Positions 1-9,609 are shown, counted from the first letter of the stretch. The stretch is 30,450 nucleotides of DNA from CAZXEU01 sp964639665 (GCA_964639665.1 CAZXEU010000125.1:1-30450); one strand, 5' to 3'. The notes: generated by a model not told the origin, from the letters alone. Made by a program: numbers and translations.

Positions 1-8
1 CCCCGGGA

Positions 9-2891
9 TTATCCGCCTGCACCTATCCTGTTCAGCGCAGAATCCGGAATCGCTTGCGGTCCAGCCTCCAGCAACAGCAGCAGTGCCCGCTGCTCCCCCC
101 CACTCAGGTTACGCAACAGGTCCGCCGGCATCGATGAGACCTCCGAAAGTTCGCGCGACGCGATTTCGGACTTGGGAATGGTCAACTGGGGCCCGGCTGG
201 GATCTGAAGGTAGAGATTCCCGGCGTCTTCATTGTAAACCGTGCCAGCGACTACGGTGCCGTCCGACCTTGTAATCTGCTCCACCTGCCATAGATCCGAC
301 ACGGTCTCGGATGGACGCATGATGGCCGCAACGAGATCCTGCCGATTGAACCTCTGGTTAACGGTCGTCAAATCCGGGCCAAACTCCACGCCTATCGGCC
401 CGAACGTATGGCAGGCGCTACAAAGGGCTTTCTCGTATGCCCAGGCCCCTTCATCGAAGTCACCCTCGAAGTTCGCCGGATTAAAAACCAGCTCTTCCTC
501 AAGCTCCTGATCCGAAATCGGACTCAGACCCAGCCTGCGACCGAATCCTTGCTGTGCCGCAGCGGCTAGTTGCGGCTGGGAGGCCTCGATGCGTGCCGAC
601 GCATCCGCACGGCTTGAATCCGGAATACTGCCGAGAAATCCGTCACGCATCAAGTTGATATAGCTTCTGAACTGGCGCCCGCCCTTCCACTCCTCCGCGT
701 AGACGGTCTCCAGCCAGCTCACCATTCCGTCGATGGATTCAGCCTCCCACCCACTTTCCACAAAGCTGAGCGCGTCCGCGTAGGCAATCTGCTGCAGCCG
801 GTCGTTGTGCACTGCACCCAGCTCCGCGGCGAGTGCAGATGCCGTCCCCGGCGGTTCCAGATATGCCAATATCCGGGCCAATTCCCGATCAACGCGCCAG
901 TCTCCGGAAGGAAAGACCTCCAGCAGCTCCTTGCCTATGCCTTCATAGCCTCTCGCGGGCTGATCATCGTTGCCGCGCCGGAAGAACGGCCGAGCGCCAA
1001 GGTTTACGCCATGATCTTCCAGCATGGTGCGCTGCATCGTCCGCAGAAGTGCGAGCAAATCGTCACCCACCGGACGCATGTGCAGCAGTTCCAGCTGCCG
1101 CTCCACGATCCGTTCCAGATCCTTCATATAGGGGCTGTGGATGCTCTGCACGAGGGCCATTAAAGCTTCGGGAGCCTGCGGAAAGCCGTCTGCAGCAAGG
1201 GCAGCTTCCTGCCACCCGTTGCGGTTTAGCTCACGAAGCAGGTTGCGTCCTGCATACCGTACGAACCGGTCCGGGCTCGCCAGTAGCGGAAAGACATCTG
1301 CCAGTGCGGATACGGGGACGTCCGCGGAAGGATGGATTCCGGTGCGCAGCAATGCCTCGGCCGCACGGCGCTGGACGAATGGATCGGTGTCTTGCAACCG
1401 CCTTGCCAATTCTCTCTGAGCATTGCGCGCGCCCCTCCCCGTGCGGGTCCCCAGGTAATACGCTGAGGCGGCGCGAACCTGCCAGGAGGCATCCTCGCCC
1501 AGGCGGATAAGCGTATTGTCATCGAGGCCGGGACCAAACACGTGCAACAACTCCATTGCCCGGACCCGGAGATCGGGTGAATCTTCAACATCTCGAATCA
1601 CGGCCGTCAGGCCCTGCTGCCATGCGCCGTCCCCCAAACGCTGCTTGAGGTCAAGCGCTGTCTGCCGACTCCAGGCCGAGCGCAGCTGAGGCAGTGTCAG
1701 GGCGCTATCCAGAAGAGATTCGGACTGCACCGGCTGCGGACTTTCTGCGCCTGTATAGACAACCCTGTATACTCCCCCATCTGTATCGCGTCCGCCCAGT
1801 GCAAAGTACACGTTGCCATCCGGCCCGACCTCGAGGTCTGTCACGTTAAGCGGCGTACCGAAAACGAAGTCCTGACTGCTGTCCTGCAGGTAGGTGGCAC
1901 CATGTTTGGCCAGCCTACCCATTATGATGCGACCCCGGGACCAGTCTCCCTGCAGGAACACATCCCAATAATCGCTCGGGTAGCTGTGGGACTGATAAAA
2001 GGTGACGCCTACGGGCGAGCCTCTACCTACATCCTCCATCGGTGGCAGATCATCAATGTAGTACGCGGGATGCTTCATATTCCCGGTACGCCAGCCATAA
2101 TCTCCGCCCGGCACAAGATGGATTGAGCGCGTCTCACGGAACCAGGGAAGATCCCGATCCCATTCCATGTCCGAGTCGTACGTAAACAACTCGCCCAAAG
2201 CGTTGAAAGCCGCATCGTAGTGATTTCGCATGCCGATTGTCACCAAATCCCAATCGGACCCGGGATCCTCCAGATCCTTCCTTACAATGATTGCGCCCGG
2301 CGCGCGGGTATCAGCGCCAAAGCCATTTGTTCGCGCGACTTCCAGGTTTGCGTCCTTGTAGCTGCGCACGGGCGAGACCGGAGACGTTGCCTCGTACAGG
2401 GCCGTGAAATTGCCGAGCGACCAGTAGAGATAGCCGTCGGAGCCGAATACCGGTTGATGCGGCCCGTGATCGCCCATCTCTCCGGTGACGCGTGCCACGA
2501 CCTCCACCCGGTCGCCGCGACTGTCGCCATCAACGTCCACAACCCGGTACATCGCGACGCTATCCGGTCCGTTGCCCACTGCCAAGAGGTCTGGACCATC
2601 AAAGAGGATGCCTTGTGCCTCTCTGATTCGATCGGAAAAAATCCGCTCTTCAAAGGCGCCGTCCGCGCCTTGGTAAAGCGTTACCACAAAGGAATCCTCC
2701 CTGGCGAGGACCAGCCGACCCTGGCTGTCAAAAGTCATCGCCACAACGGACCCGGCCAAGTCGGGCGCGTAGACCTCTTCCACCGCGAAGCCTTCCGGCA
2801 CGGCGAAGCGATCTGTCGACGGCGCCTGATGGACGTGGAAGCCAATTAGCAATCCACCGAACAAGAGTGCCGGGAGAAGGGTGCGGTTCAC
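9..2891 (-). CDS. Propeller/HEAT/cytochrome c membrane-bound dehydrogenase-like protein, paralogue 1
   Basis: This 960-residue protein matches the Pirellula/Verrucomicrobium-type putative membrane-bound dehydrogenase (TIGR02604-like) with a C-terminal heme domain (TIGR02603-like). A hydrophobic signal or anchor covers about residues 4-19. A six-bladed propeller resembling soluble glucose dehydrogenase covers about 28-390. It has a DxDGDxxGD calcium-type loop (119-127), a Gly-Asp-His-Gly-Pro-His segment (H142, H145) and an Arg-Asn pair (R222, N223) like sGDH active-site positions. HEAT-type helical repeats follow at about 420-560, then more helices, then the heme domain with CSACH at 824-828. 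M921 in Ser-Ser-Met-Pro is a candidate axial ligand. The start is GTG, with AGAGGT about 7 bases upstream, and the TAA stop lies at the window edge. A terminator in front of it ends paralogue 2, so it may have its own promoter. I infer periplasmic oxidation of a sugar or alcohol with electron transfer to heme. The substrate is unknown, and PQQ use is not proven. Confidence 0.9.
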   Translation of the reverse strand: MNRTLLPALLFGGLLIGFHVHQAPSTDRFAVPEGFAVEEVYAPDLAGSVVAMTFDSQGRLVLAREDSFVVTLYQGADGAFEERIFSDRIREAQGILFDGPDLLAVGNGPDSVAMYRVVDVDGDSRGDRVEVVARVTGEMGDHGPHQPVFGSDGYLYWSLGNFTALYEATSPVSPVRSYKDANLEVARTNGFGADTRAPGAIIVRKDLEDPGSDWDLVTIGMRNHYDAAFNALGELFTYDSDMEWDRDLPWFRETRSIHLVPGGDYGWRTGNMKHPAYYIDDLPPMEDVGRGSPVGVTFYQSHSYPSDYWDVFLQGDWSRGRIIMGRLAKHGATYLQDSSQDFVFGTPLNVTDLEVGPDGNVYFALGGRDTDGGVYRVVYTGAESPQPVQSESLLDSALTLPQLRSAWSRQTALDLKQRLGDGAWQQGLTAVIRDVEDSPDLRVRAMELLHVFGPGLDDNTLIRLGEDASWQVRAASAYYLGTRTGRGARNAQRELARRLQDTDPFVQRRAAEALLRTGIHPSADVPVSALADVFPLLASPDRFVRYAGRNLLRELNRNGWQEAALAADGFPQAPEALMALVQSIHSPYMKDLERIVERQLELLHMRPVGDDLLALLRTMQRTMLEDHGVNLGARPFFRRGNDDQPARGYEGIGKELLEVFPSGDWRVDRELARILAYLEPPGTASALAAELGAVHNDRLQQIAYADALSFVESGWEAESIDGMVSWLETVYAEEWKGGRQFRSYINLMRDGFLGSIPDSSRADASARIEASQPQLAAAAQQGFGRRLGLSPISDQELEEELVFNPANFEGDFDEGAWAYEKALCSACHTFGPIGVEFGPDLTTVNQRFNRQDLVAAIMRPSETVSDLWQVEQITRSDGTVVAGTVYNEDAGNLYLQIPAGPQLTIPKSEIASRELSEVSSMPADLLRNLSGGEQRALLLLLEAGPQAIPDSALNRIGAGG

Positions 2892-2930
2892 AGCCTTACC
2901 TCTGAAATACAGGCCGATGGCGACCTAGTC

Positions 2931-2974
2931 CATAAAACAACCCGGTGCCGGCTGTCACACAAACGGCCGGCACC
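2931..2974 (-). terminator. Intrinsic terminator after heme-protein paralogue 2
   Basis: Perfect 9-bp arms, GGTGCCGGC at 2944-2952 and GCCGGCACC at 2966-2974, enclose a 13-base loop whose ends can add three more pairs, one of them G-U. On the minus strand the stem is followed by a T-rich run (TTGTTTTATG, from about 2940 down to 2931). This is the classic Rho-independent layout. It lies about 80 bases past the stop of the 3057-5939 gene and about 40 bases before the next start. It should therefore limit read-through within this tandem pair. Confidence 0.85.
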
Positions 2975-3056
2975 AGGCCATGCGTCAGGCATTAACTTCG
3001 ACCCGTTCCATACCCTACGGAGGAGTGGACCGCAAGGGCCGCTCAGTCTGCACCTT

Positions 3057-5939
3057 TCACTGTAGGTCCGAAAGCAGCGAGTCGGGTATGGCCTCGGGTC
3101 CAGCTTCCATGAACACAAACAGGGCACGCATCTCATTCCTTGAGAGATTGTGCAACAACCCTTCAGGCATAGAAGACACATCCGATTCCCGTCGCGACGC
3201 AATCTCCGACTTGGGCACGGTTACCTGCCCTGCGCCCGTGATCTGGATGACCACCTCTCGCGCATCCTCCCGGTAAATGGTGCCGGCAATCATCTCGCCA
3301 TTAGTCTTCGTGATTTCCTGGACAGTCCACAAGTCCGAGATAACTTCCGATGGACGCAGCACGGCCTCTACGAGATCCGAGCGGGAAAAGCGCTGCGCGA
3401 TCGTCGTCAGGTCCGGCCCGAATTCCACACCCAACGGACCAAATGTATGACAGGTCCCGCAGAAGGCCTTGTTGTACGCCGCTGCGCCGTCGGCAGGATC
3501 GGCATTGAAGCTTCCCGGGTTGTAAATGAGGTCTTCTTCGAGCTCCTCGTCCGAAAACCATACCTCATACTGCGGACCCCGGAAGGGACGCCCGCCTTCG
3601 GCAAACTGCAGCGTCAACTGCGGCACGCGTTCCTGAATCCGAGCCTGCACCGCTTCAGATTGGTGGCTCGCAAAATCTTCCAAGATGTAGGTGAGATAAC
3701 CTACGAAACTGGCCCCGCCCTTCCACTGCTCATCGCGCACCCTCTCGAACCAGGAAACCATCTGCTCGACGGACGCATCATCCCATCCGTATTCCAGTGC
3801 ACTTAGCGCATACGCGTAGTGGATCTGTTGCTCACGGCTGTTTTCCGCATTATCCAGCTCCGCCACGAGCTTGGCGACCGCGCCCTCCGGCTCCAGGTGA
3901 ACCAGCACCCTGGCAATCTCCCGATCCAGGGGATCGTGCCGGGTCGGGAAACGATCTAGCAGAATGGAGGCCATTTGCGGATATGGTCCATCCTCGTCGT
4001 TGTTGAACCCGCCACCCCTTGTATTATCAAGTGTCAAATCGAGATCATTCACCATGGTAACCTGCATGACGCGAATCAGATCAACCAATCCGCTGATGGT
4101 CGGATTGCCTTTAAGCAACTCCATTTCGCGTTCGGCAAGCAGCGTAATCTCCTTTACGGAGGGATCACCCAGAGCCTGGACATAGGCCAGAAGGCCCATT
4201 GGCGCCTCTGGATAGCCATCGAGAGCAAGCACTGCATCCCGCCAGTCGTTGAGGTTGATCCTGCGCAAAAGCTCCTTCCCGGCGAAGCGAACAAACCGGT
4301 CCTCGCTGGAAAGCAAAGGCAAGACATCTTCAACCGCCGACAGGGGAGCCTCCATGCCGGGGTGGATGCCCGAGCGGATCAACGCTTCGGCCGCACGACG
4401 CTGCACAAAGGGATCCTCGTCCTTCAAACGACTGACCAATTCGCGTTGCGCGTTTCCAGCCCTTCTTCCCGTTCTCATGCCCAGGTAATACGTTACCGCG
4501 GCGCGCACTTCCCACGAAGGGTCGTCGACCAGGCGAAAGAGCGTATTCTCGTCCAGACCCGGGCCAAAGACCTGCATCAGCTCCAACGCACGCACCCTTT
4601 GCTCGGAGGCAGCGTCCACGTCCCGTGCAACCGCCGTCAAGCCCTGCTGCCATGCCTCATCCCCAATCTCGGCCTTTATCTCCCGCGTAATTCTGCGACT
4701 ATATGCCGAGCGATGCTGCGGCATGGTTAGTGCCTGCTCAAGCGGCGTATCGGCCGGTGGCCGTCCCATCGCGTCCGAACCGGTATACACTACGCGGTAT
4801 ACACCGCCGTCCGTATTCCGGCCGCCGAGTACAAAGTAGACATTGCCGTCGGGCCCAACATCGACATCCGACACGTTTAGCGGCTCGCCGTAGACGAAGT
4901 TCTGCAGGCTTTCTTGCGCATATGTCGCGCCGTTCCTGGTAAGCCGTCCCGTGATGATGCGCCCACGTGACCAGTCCGCCTGCAGGAAGACGTCGCGGTA
5001 GGCCGCCGGATAGTTGTATCCCTGGTAGAAGATCACGCCGACGGGAGAGCCGCGCCCAACGTCTTCCATAGGTGGCAGCGTATCGATATAGTAGTCCATG
5101 TGCTTCCGGGACCCGGTTCGCCAGCCGTAGTCGCCTCCCGGAACAGCATGTACGGATCGCGTCTCGCGGAACCAAGGCAAGTCACGATCCCACTCCATGT
5201 CCGAGTCATATGTAAATAGTTCGCCTATCAGATTAAAGGCGCCGTCATACTGATTTCGGAACCCGCCCACTACCTGCTCCCAATCTGCTTCCGTATCCTC
5301 AAGGAGCTTGCGGGCGAACGTGCCACCCGGAACGCGAAGATTGTTTGCATGACCGCGCGGATCCACCCGCCTGAGCGCGAGCGTGTTCTCCTGATAACCG
5401 CGAAACGGAGAAAGCGGGGCTACCACCGAATAAGTCCCGGACCGGTTACCAAGGGTCCAGTACAGGTATCCATCCGGCCCGAAGAACGGTTGGTGCGGAC
5501 CATGATCACCCATGCTGCCTACCGCCTTCTCTATCACTTCAAGACGGTCACCACGGCTGTCCCCGTCCTCGTCGACGACGCGATACATCGCTGTTTCGTC
5601 TGGCCCGCCGTCCGGACCGTCAGCGACGGCTATCAGATCGGGCCCGTCAAAAATGGTGCCTTGCGCCTCCATGAGCTGGTCGCTGAACACCCTCTCCTCA
5701 AATGTCCCGTCATCATTGGGATACAGTGTTACGACAAACGAATCCTCCCGGCTGAGAACGATCCGACCATAGCTGTCGAAAGTCATCGCCACCACTGAGC
5801 CTGCCTGATCGGGTGCGTAGACCTCTTCTACCATGAAGCCTTCGGGCACGGTGAAGCGCTCCGTGTCGGGCCGCGGTACATTGCGAAAGCTGAAAAGAAC
5901 AGCCCCGATCAGAAGCATGAAAAAGAGTGAGCGTCTCAT
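3057..5939 (-). CDS. Propeller/HEAT/cytochrome c membrane-bound dehydrogenase-like protein, paralogue 2
   Basis: This 960-residue paralogue of the 9-2891 protein has the same domain order. The frame stays open to 5996, but I chose the ATG at 5939. It follows a strong GGAGGT ribosome site and begins a normal signal or anchor sequence (MRRSLFFMLLIGAVLF). The propeller keeps the DEDGDSRGD loop, the Gly-Asp-His-Gly-Pro-His segment and the Gly-Phe-Arg-Asn motif. HEAT repeats lie in the middle, and the heme site CGTCH begins at about residue 827, with Ser-Ser-Met-Pro near 924 as possible sixth ligand. Close wording at the N-terminus (VEEVYAPD, SREDSFVVTLY) makes paralogue 1 its nearest relative here, so the pair looks like a tandem duplication. 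It lies 344 bases after the creatininase gene on the same strand and ends at an intrinsic terminator. Likely role: a periplasmic dehydrogenase passing electrons to c-type heme, substrate unknown. Confidence 0.9.
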   Translation of the reverse strand: MRRSLFFMLLIGAVLFSFRNVPRPDTERFTVPEGFMVEEVYAPDQAGSVVAMTFDSYGRIVLSREDSFVVTLYPNDDGTFEERVFSDQLMEAQGTIFDGPDLIAVADGPDGGPDETAMYRVVDEDGDSRGDRLEVIEKAVGSMGDHGPHQPFFGPDGYLYWTLGNRSGTYSVVAPLSPFRGYQENTLALRRVDPRGHANNLRVPGGTFARKLLEDTEADWEQVVGGFRNQYDGAFNLIGELFTYDSDMEWDRDLPWFRETRSVHAVPGGDYGWRTGSRKHMDYYIDTLPPMEDVGRGSPVGVIFYQGYNYPAAYRDVFLQADWSRGRIITGRLTRNGATYAQESLQNFVYGEPLNVSDVDVGPDGNVYFVLGGRNTDGGVYRVVYTGSDAMGRPPADTPLEQALTMPQHRSAYSRRITREIKAEIGDEAWQQGLTAVARDVDAASEQRVRALELMQVFGPGLDENTLFRLVDDPSWEVRAAVTYYLGMRTGRRAGNAQRELVSRLKDEDPFVQRRAAEALIRSGIHPGMEAPLSAVEDVLPLLSSEDRFVRFAGKELLRRINLNDWRDAVLALDGYPEAPMGLLAYVQALGDPSVKEITLLAEREMELLKGNPTISGLVDLIRVMQVTMVNDLDLTLDNTRGGGFNNDEDGPYPQMASILLDRFPTRHDPLDREIARVLVHLEPEGAVAKLVAELDNAENSREQQIHYAYALSALEYGWDDASVEQMVSWFERVRDEQWKGGASFVGYLTYILEDFASHQSEAVQARIQERVPQLTLQFAEGGRPFRGPQYEVWFSDEELEEDLIYNPGSFNADPADGAAAYNKAFCGTCHTFGPLGVEFGPDLTTIAQRFSRSDLVEAVLRPSEVISDLWTVQEITKTNGEMIAGTIYREDAREVVIQITGAGQVTVPKSEIASRRESDVSSMPEGLLHNLSRNEMRALFVFMEAGPEAIPDSLLSDLQ

Positions 5940-6283
5940 GGCGTGACCTCCAAACTGGTTAAAACCTACCGCTGCTGCGGACACACACTTCCACAAGGAA
6001 AGGGCATTGCACTACGGGCGAAGCGGTGTGTACCGGCGGCGGAATAGATTACTTCGCCAAACCGAAGCAAATGGCTGAAGAATTGCCTCTCGCCGTTGCG
6101 TAGACACGATGAGAGCCTTGACTGACTGATGCCACCCAACCCGCACCACCTCGATAGCATCACGGGGAAACGATGGCAAGCAGCAGTGCTGCCTCTGATC
6201 AAGATGAGCCTCCTAAACCGCAGGAGTGACAATTCCATTCTGGACGGTTCCGTGCACCGGAGAGGCCGGGCGCCTAGCCAAAT
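5940..6283. other. Spacer between creatininase gene and heme-protein paralogue 2
   Basis: These 344 bases have no convincing gene. Two small hairpins are visible, GCAGC/GCTGC at 6180-6192 and CTCCT/AGGAG at 6210-6226, with no T-run. The only clear signal is the GGAGGT ribosome site just before the ATG at 5939. A promoter for the heme-protein pair may lie here, but I cannot point to convincing -35 and -10 boxes. Confidence 0.5.
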
Positions 6284-7207
6284 CTAGAGCACCCGATCCA
6301 CAAATTCGCGGTTTCTTACCTCAACGGCAACCTGCATCAGCTCCAGAATTCCGCGAGCCACGTGATCAGAGTAGCGACGGAATGCCTCTTCGCCTTTCTC
6401 GATGCTCGCCCGCAGCGGGTTTCCGATGACACCACTTTCGATGAATTCGTGATGATCCATCGGAAAAGTGAAGTACTTGTATCCATCGAATTCCACGTCC
6501 GGCATTCCGTCCTTCTTTTCAAAGGACTTGGGCAGAAATTCGGGAATGTGCGCTCTCGTAAATTCAGCTCGGTCCATGCGAACTATGTCGGCGTTGTGCG
6601 CCAGGTCCTGCGACGTCTCCAGCTCGCTGGCATGCCAGCCCGGAGTCTCGTCCACCGGGTTCTCCATCAGCCCCTCCATGAGTCCCACGTAATTCTCCAT
6701 ATACGGCTTTACAAAACTGATCAGCGCTCCCGTCTCGTAGCGCAGCTTGCGAAGAACCGGATCCACCACCTTAATGTTCGAGCCGTGACCGTTGACAAAG
6801 ATCAATCGGTTAAAGCCGTGGTGGATAAGGCTCCGGGCCACATCGTGCATGAGGTTCAGGAGCGTGCTGCTACGCACCGTAATGGTGCCGCGTCCCTCAC
6901 CGGGCCCGTGCATGTGCTGTGGCGAATACCCCATCCATATGGGCGGGGTATGCAGTACACCTATCATCTGAGACACTCGTTGCGAGATCTCGATGGCGGT
7001 AATGGTATCAGTATACAGGGGCAGGTGCGGCCCGTGCTGCTCCGTGCTGGCCATCGGGATAAGGACGGTATCCTTCTCCTTCAGGTACTCGCGTATGTCC
7101 ACGAATGACAACTCTGCCAGATTCCAGGAGATGAACTTGCTCCGAAAGGCTTCGTCGCCCGTGGTGATCGGCTCAATGTCCGCTCGTTTACCGTTTGATT
7201 GGCTCAT
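6284..7207 (-). CDS. Creatininase-family metal-dependent amidohydrolase
   Basis: This 307-residue protein of the creatininase fold hydrolyses C-N bonds with a two-metal site (Zn or Mn in characterised members). The ligand set is visible: E56 and H58 in STEQHGPHLPL, D67, H141 in VNGHGSN, and E195/E197 in the HASELET segment, matching the family's Glu/His/Asp/His/Glu pattern. Relatives include creatinine amidohydrolase, formamide-type hydrolases and MftE, so the substrate cannot be named from sequence. There is no signal peptide, so it is cytoplasmic. The ATG at 7207 has AGGAGG placed right over the stop of the preceding Tm-1-like gene, only 11 bases away, so the two are surely co-translated. 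The first 25 or so residues precede the conserved core and look like a short extension. Confidence 0.93.
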   Translation of the reverse strand: MSQSNGKRADIEPITTGDEAFRSKFISWNLAELSFVDIREYLKEKDTVLIPMASTEQHGPHLPLYTDTITAIEISQRVSQMIGVLHTPPIWMGYSPQHMHGPGEGRGTITVRSSTLLNLMHDVARSLIHHGFNRLIFVNGHGSNIKVVDPVLRKLRYETGALISFVKPYMENYVGLMEGLMENPVDETPGWHASELETSQDLAHNADIVRMDRAEFTRAHIPEFLPKSFEKKDGMPDVEFDGYKYFTFPMDHHEFIESGVIGNPLRASIEKGEEAFRRYSDHVARGILELMQVAVEVRNREFVDRVL

Positions 7208-7218
7208 AACTAATCCTC

Positions 7219-8472
7219 CTAGGTAGTCTCGTGCCCGTGCTGCCCAATCAGGTCCAGGAACACTTCAGCTACAGTGCGACCGAACTCGGGAGAGTTTACG
7301 TGGGCGTTAAAGGTCTTGACGGCAATATCGGGGCGGCGTTTGCCCAGGTCCGCGCGTAGTGTATCCAGGAAAGCGGAATCGGCCTCCGGATCCCAGAAAA
7401 CCCCACCTGGCACGTTCGGAATCGATAGGCCCCCGGTTGGCACAGCAATGCAAATAGGCCCATTGGCGGGGCTCAGACGCTCGGCGAACAGGCGCCCAAG
7501 CTGGACCATTTCTTCCCGGGGCGTACGCACCAAGGTATACTCCGGGTTATGGTCATACACGGGCCGGTCCTGCAGCGCCGGAGGAATAGCTCCGGCGTGG
7601 AAGACACTGAAATCGATGCATCCGGGCACAACCACCTGAGGAATTCCTAGCCTGGCAACTCGCGTCAGGCGTTCATCGCCCCCATCGTGAATGCCGCCTA
7701 CCAGCGGATCATTCGTTTCATTGGTGGTGAAGTCAATTACGCCTACGAATTGTCCCACCTCGGCCAATTCCTCCATGGCAGGCCCACCCACACCGTTGGA
7801 GTGGAAAATCACCGCTTCATAGCCTGCTGTGGCGAGCCGATCCTTTAGCGCCATGACGGACTGGGTTGTGTTGCCCAGCATCGTAACGGCCACATACCTG
7901 TCGTCAGGGCCTTGCTCGCGGAGCCCGCGGTGGCCGTGGTCGATGAGGCCCCGAAGCGCCGCTGCCACATTGTCGAATACGGTGCACGCAATGGAATTCA
8001 GGCCCAGAATATCCACTACCGAATGCACTACCATAATATCGCTGGTCCCTATCAGCGGATCGAAATAATGCTTTCCTGACGCTATGGGAGAGACCAGGAC
8101 TTTGGGCACGCCAATGGGCAGCACCATCATGGCAGCGGCGCCCATAACCGCACCTTCTGCCCCGCCCATGCTGAATATCGCATCCAGCTTGCCTTCCCGG
8201 TACAGCGTACGGGTCAAGTGCTTTACTGCGTCCCGCATGCCTTCGACGGCACGGCCGCGGCTACCCGCATTTTGCAGCGCCTCGATGGTAGTGCCTCCGT
8301 ACCTGGCCACCGCGGCATGGTCTATGTCAGGAACGATATCCAGGGGCTCGCCCAGGATGCCGACGTCGACTACCGTGGTCTCAAGGCCCAAATCATGGAG
8401 GCGGTCTCTGACATAGGCAAACTCAGGACCCTTCGTGTCCATCGTGCCGATTACAAGAACATTGTTAGCCAC
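7219..8472 (-). CDS. Tm-1-like ATP-binding domain protein (UPF0261 family)
   Basis: This 417-residue protein matches the UPF0261/Tm-1-like family in length and motifs. The N-terminal half starts with the typical VLVIGTMDTKG segment and carries a Gly-rich SMGGAEGAVMGA stretch (nucleotide-binding type in the plant Tm-1 inhibitor). The C-terminal half, with FHSNGVGGPAMEEL and VPGCIDFSVFH, is the TIM-barrel-like part. The bacterial function is not firmly established. The family often sits next to hydrolases or phosphoenolpyruvate-type TIM barrels in catabolic clusters. The start is GTG at 8472 with AGGAAG very close upstream. Since the conserved motif begins at residue 5, a later start is unlikely. 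The creatininase gene follows after 11 bases. It is preceded by a 191-base gap after the epimerase gene, so it may begin a sub-operon. Confidence 0.92.
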   Translation of the reverse strand: MANNVLVIGTMDTKGPEFAYVRDRLHDLGLETTVVDVGILGEPLDIVPDIDHAAVARYGGTTIEALQNAGSRGRAVEGMRDAVKHLTRTLYREGKLDAIFSMGGAEGAVMGAAAMMVLPIGVPKVLVSPIASGKHYFDPLIGTSDIMVVHSVVDILGLNSIACTVFDNVAAALRGLIDHGHRGLREQGPDDRYVAVTMLGNTTQSVMALKDRLATAGYEAVIFHSNGVGGPAMEELAEVGQFVGVIDFTTNETNDPLVGGIHDGGDERLTRVARLGIPQVVVPGCIDFSVFHAGAIPPALQDRPVYDHNPEYTLVRTPREEMVQLGRLFAERLSPANGPICIAVPTGGLSIPNVPGGVFWDPEADSAFLDTLRADLGKRRPDIAVKTFNAHVNSPEFGRTVAEVFLDLIGQHGHETT

Positions 8473-8605
8473 GTCTTCCTGGTTAAGGCTGTAAGGATCA
8501 TTTCAGCAGCGGTAATCGCTATGGGCACCAACAGCGGCGGCTGGCTTCCGCATCCCCCCGTGAGTGCGGTCACATTATCGCGCCGCTTGACGGAAAAGCT
8601 ATACG

Positions 8606-8658
8606 CGCCCCTCCGGGCGTCTTTCAATCAGCGCCCGAACCATCCGATCACTTCGGAT
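8606..8658 (-). other. Paired small hairpins in epimerase/Tm-1 gap
   Basis: Two perfect short stems lie just past the stop of the epimerase gene: ATCCGA/TCGGAT (8642-8658) and CGCCC/GGGCG (8606-8619). On the minus strand the second is followed by a weak T-containing stretch (AGCTTTTCC). They could act as a weak terminator or a processing site within the run of metabolic genes. The evidence is structural only, and short GC stems are common by chance. Confidence 0.3.
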
Positions 8659-8663
8659 ATCGT

Positions 8664-9569
8664 TTACATCGCTTGGGCTGCATCCCTGATAAGCGGTAGC
8701 AGCGTCTTTGCATTCTCCTCCACGAGCCAGTCATAAAACTGCTCGCTTAGCAGGCTGCTGCCGTGCTCCTCAATGAATTTTTTCTGCTCCGGCGATATGT
8801 CGACCGGCTCCGTCTCAATCGCATTCGGGAATGGATTGGCGGGCGTGCGGTCTATGGGCGCCACAAACTCGGTCGTCAGCGCTCCATCATAGCCGATGGT
8901 CTTGAGCGTGCCAATCACCTTAAGCCAATCCCAGTGGCCGTGCCCGCACGGCATGCGATTGGTATCCGCAACGTGAAAGTCTACCAGCCGATGCCCGCAG
9001 TCCAGAATAGTCTGATACGGGTCTTCCTCCTCGATATTCAGGTGGAACGTGTCCAGACACACGCCGCATTCCGGCCCGGTCGCCTCGGCAAGGGCGAGCG
9101 CCTGAGCACCGCGCGAGATGAAATACGTCTCAAATCGGTTGATCGGCTCTACGGCCAGGCGTATACCCTCCTTCATGGCATGGTCGTAGATCTCCTTCAT
9201 GCCGTCAACGGCCCACTGCCATTCCTCTTCGGGCGTCGCGTCAGGCACGATCTTGCCTACCGTACCCGGAACGATGGTCATTTCATAGCCATCCAGCTCC
9301 TTGACCATCGTGACGCAGTCCTTTACGTACTTGACAGAATCGGCCCGCTTCTGCTCATCCTTGGCCGGCAAGCAGCGGTCGCCCAGCATCAGCGTCACGG
9401 ATCCCCAGCACCGGACGCCGTTTTCCTTGAGAATGCGCCTTACCTCCTTGGTATCGAATATATCGGGTTCGCCGCTGATTTCGATACTCTCGTAACCGTA
9501 CTTCGCCAAGCGGCGGATGGTCACTTCGATCGGCTCGGCCCGCATCCAGTTGTGCATGGATAGATGCAT
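8664..9569 (-). CDS. Sugar epimerase/isomerase, D-tagatose/D-psicose 3-epimerase-like TIM barrel
   Basis: This 301-residue TIM barrel belongs to the AP-endonuclease-2/xylose isomerase-like superfamily. Its metal site fits the D-tagatose 3-epimerase group: E141 in EPINRFETYF, D173 in CLDTFHLNIEE, H199 in DFHVADTNR with R205, and E234 in TTEFVAP. Such enzymes invert or isomerise ketoses at C3 through an enediolate held by Mn or Co. Other members act on inosose or 3-keto-glycosides, so the true substrate is open. The ATG at 9569 has GGAGGT at ideal spacing; a second Met at residue 5 is possible but less well placed. It follows the Fe-S protein gene by 40 bases in the same operon. No signal peptide is seen, so it is cytoplasmic. 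Confidence 0.9.
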   Translation of the reverse strand: MHLSMHNWMRAEPIEVTIRRLAKYGYESIEISGEPDIFDTKEVRRILKENGVRCWGSVTLMLGDRCLPAKDEQKRADSVKYVKDCVTMVKELDGYEMTIVPGTVGKIVPDATPEEEWQWAVDGMKEIYDHAMKEGIRLAVEPINRFETYFISRGAQALALAEATGPECGVCLDTFHLNIEEEDPYQTILDCGHRLVDFHVADTNRMPCGHGHWDWLKVIGTLKTIGYDGALTTEFVAPIDRTPANPFPNAIETEPVDISPEQKKFIEEHGSSLLSEQFYDWLVEENAKTLLPLIRDAAQAM

Positions 9570-9609
9570 GGGTATACCTCCAGAAATTGGTTATAAGAAC
9601 GTGGTGTGG

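Noticed and set aside
2220..2849. Plus-strand open frame of 209 codons antisense to heme-protein paralogue 1
   Set aside because: It mirrors a strongly conserved coding region on the other strand. Similar antisense frames appear opposite the other three paralogues, as expected from shared codon bias.
5940..5996. N-terminal extension of heme-protein paralogue 2 to 5996
   Set aside because: The ATG at 5939 has a strong GGAGGT and begins the signal anchor directly. The extra 19 residues would put a non-secretory segment in front of it.
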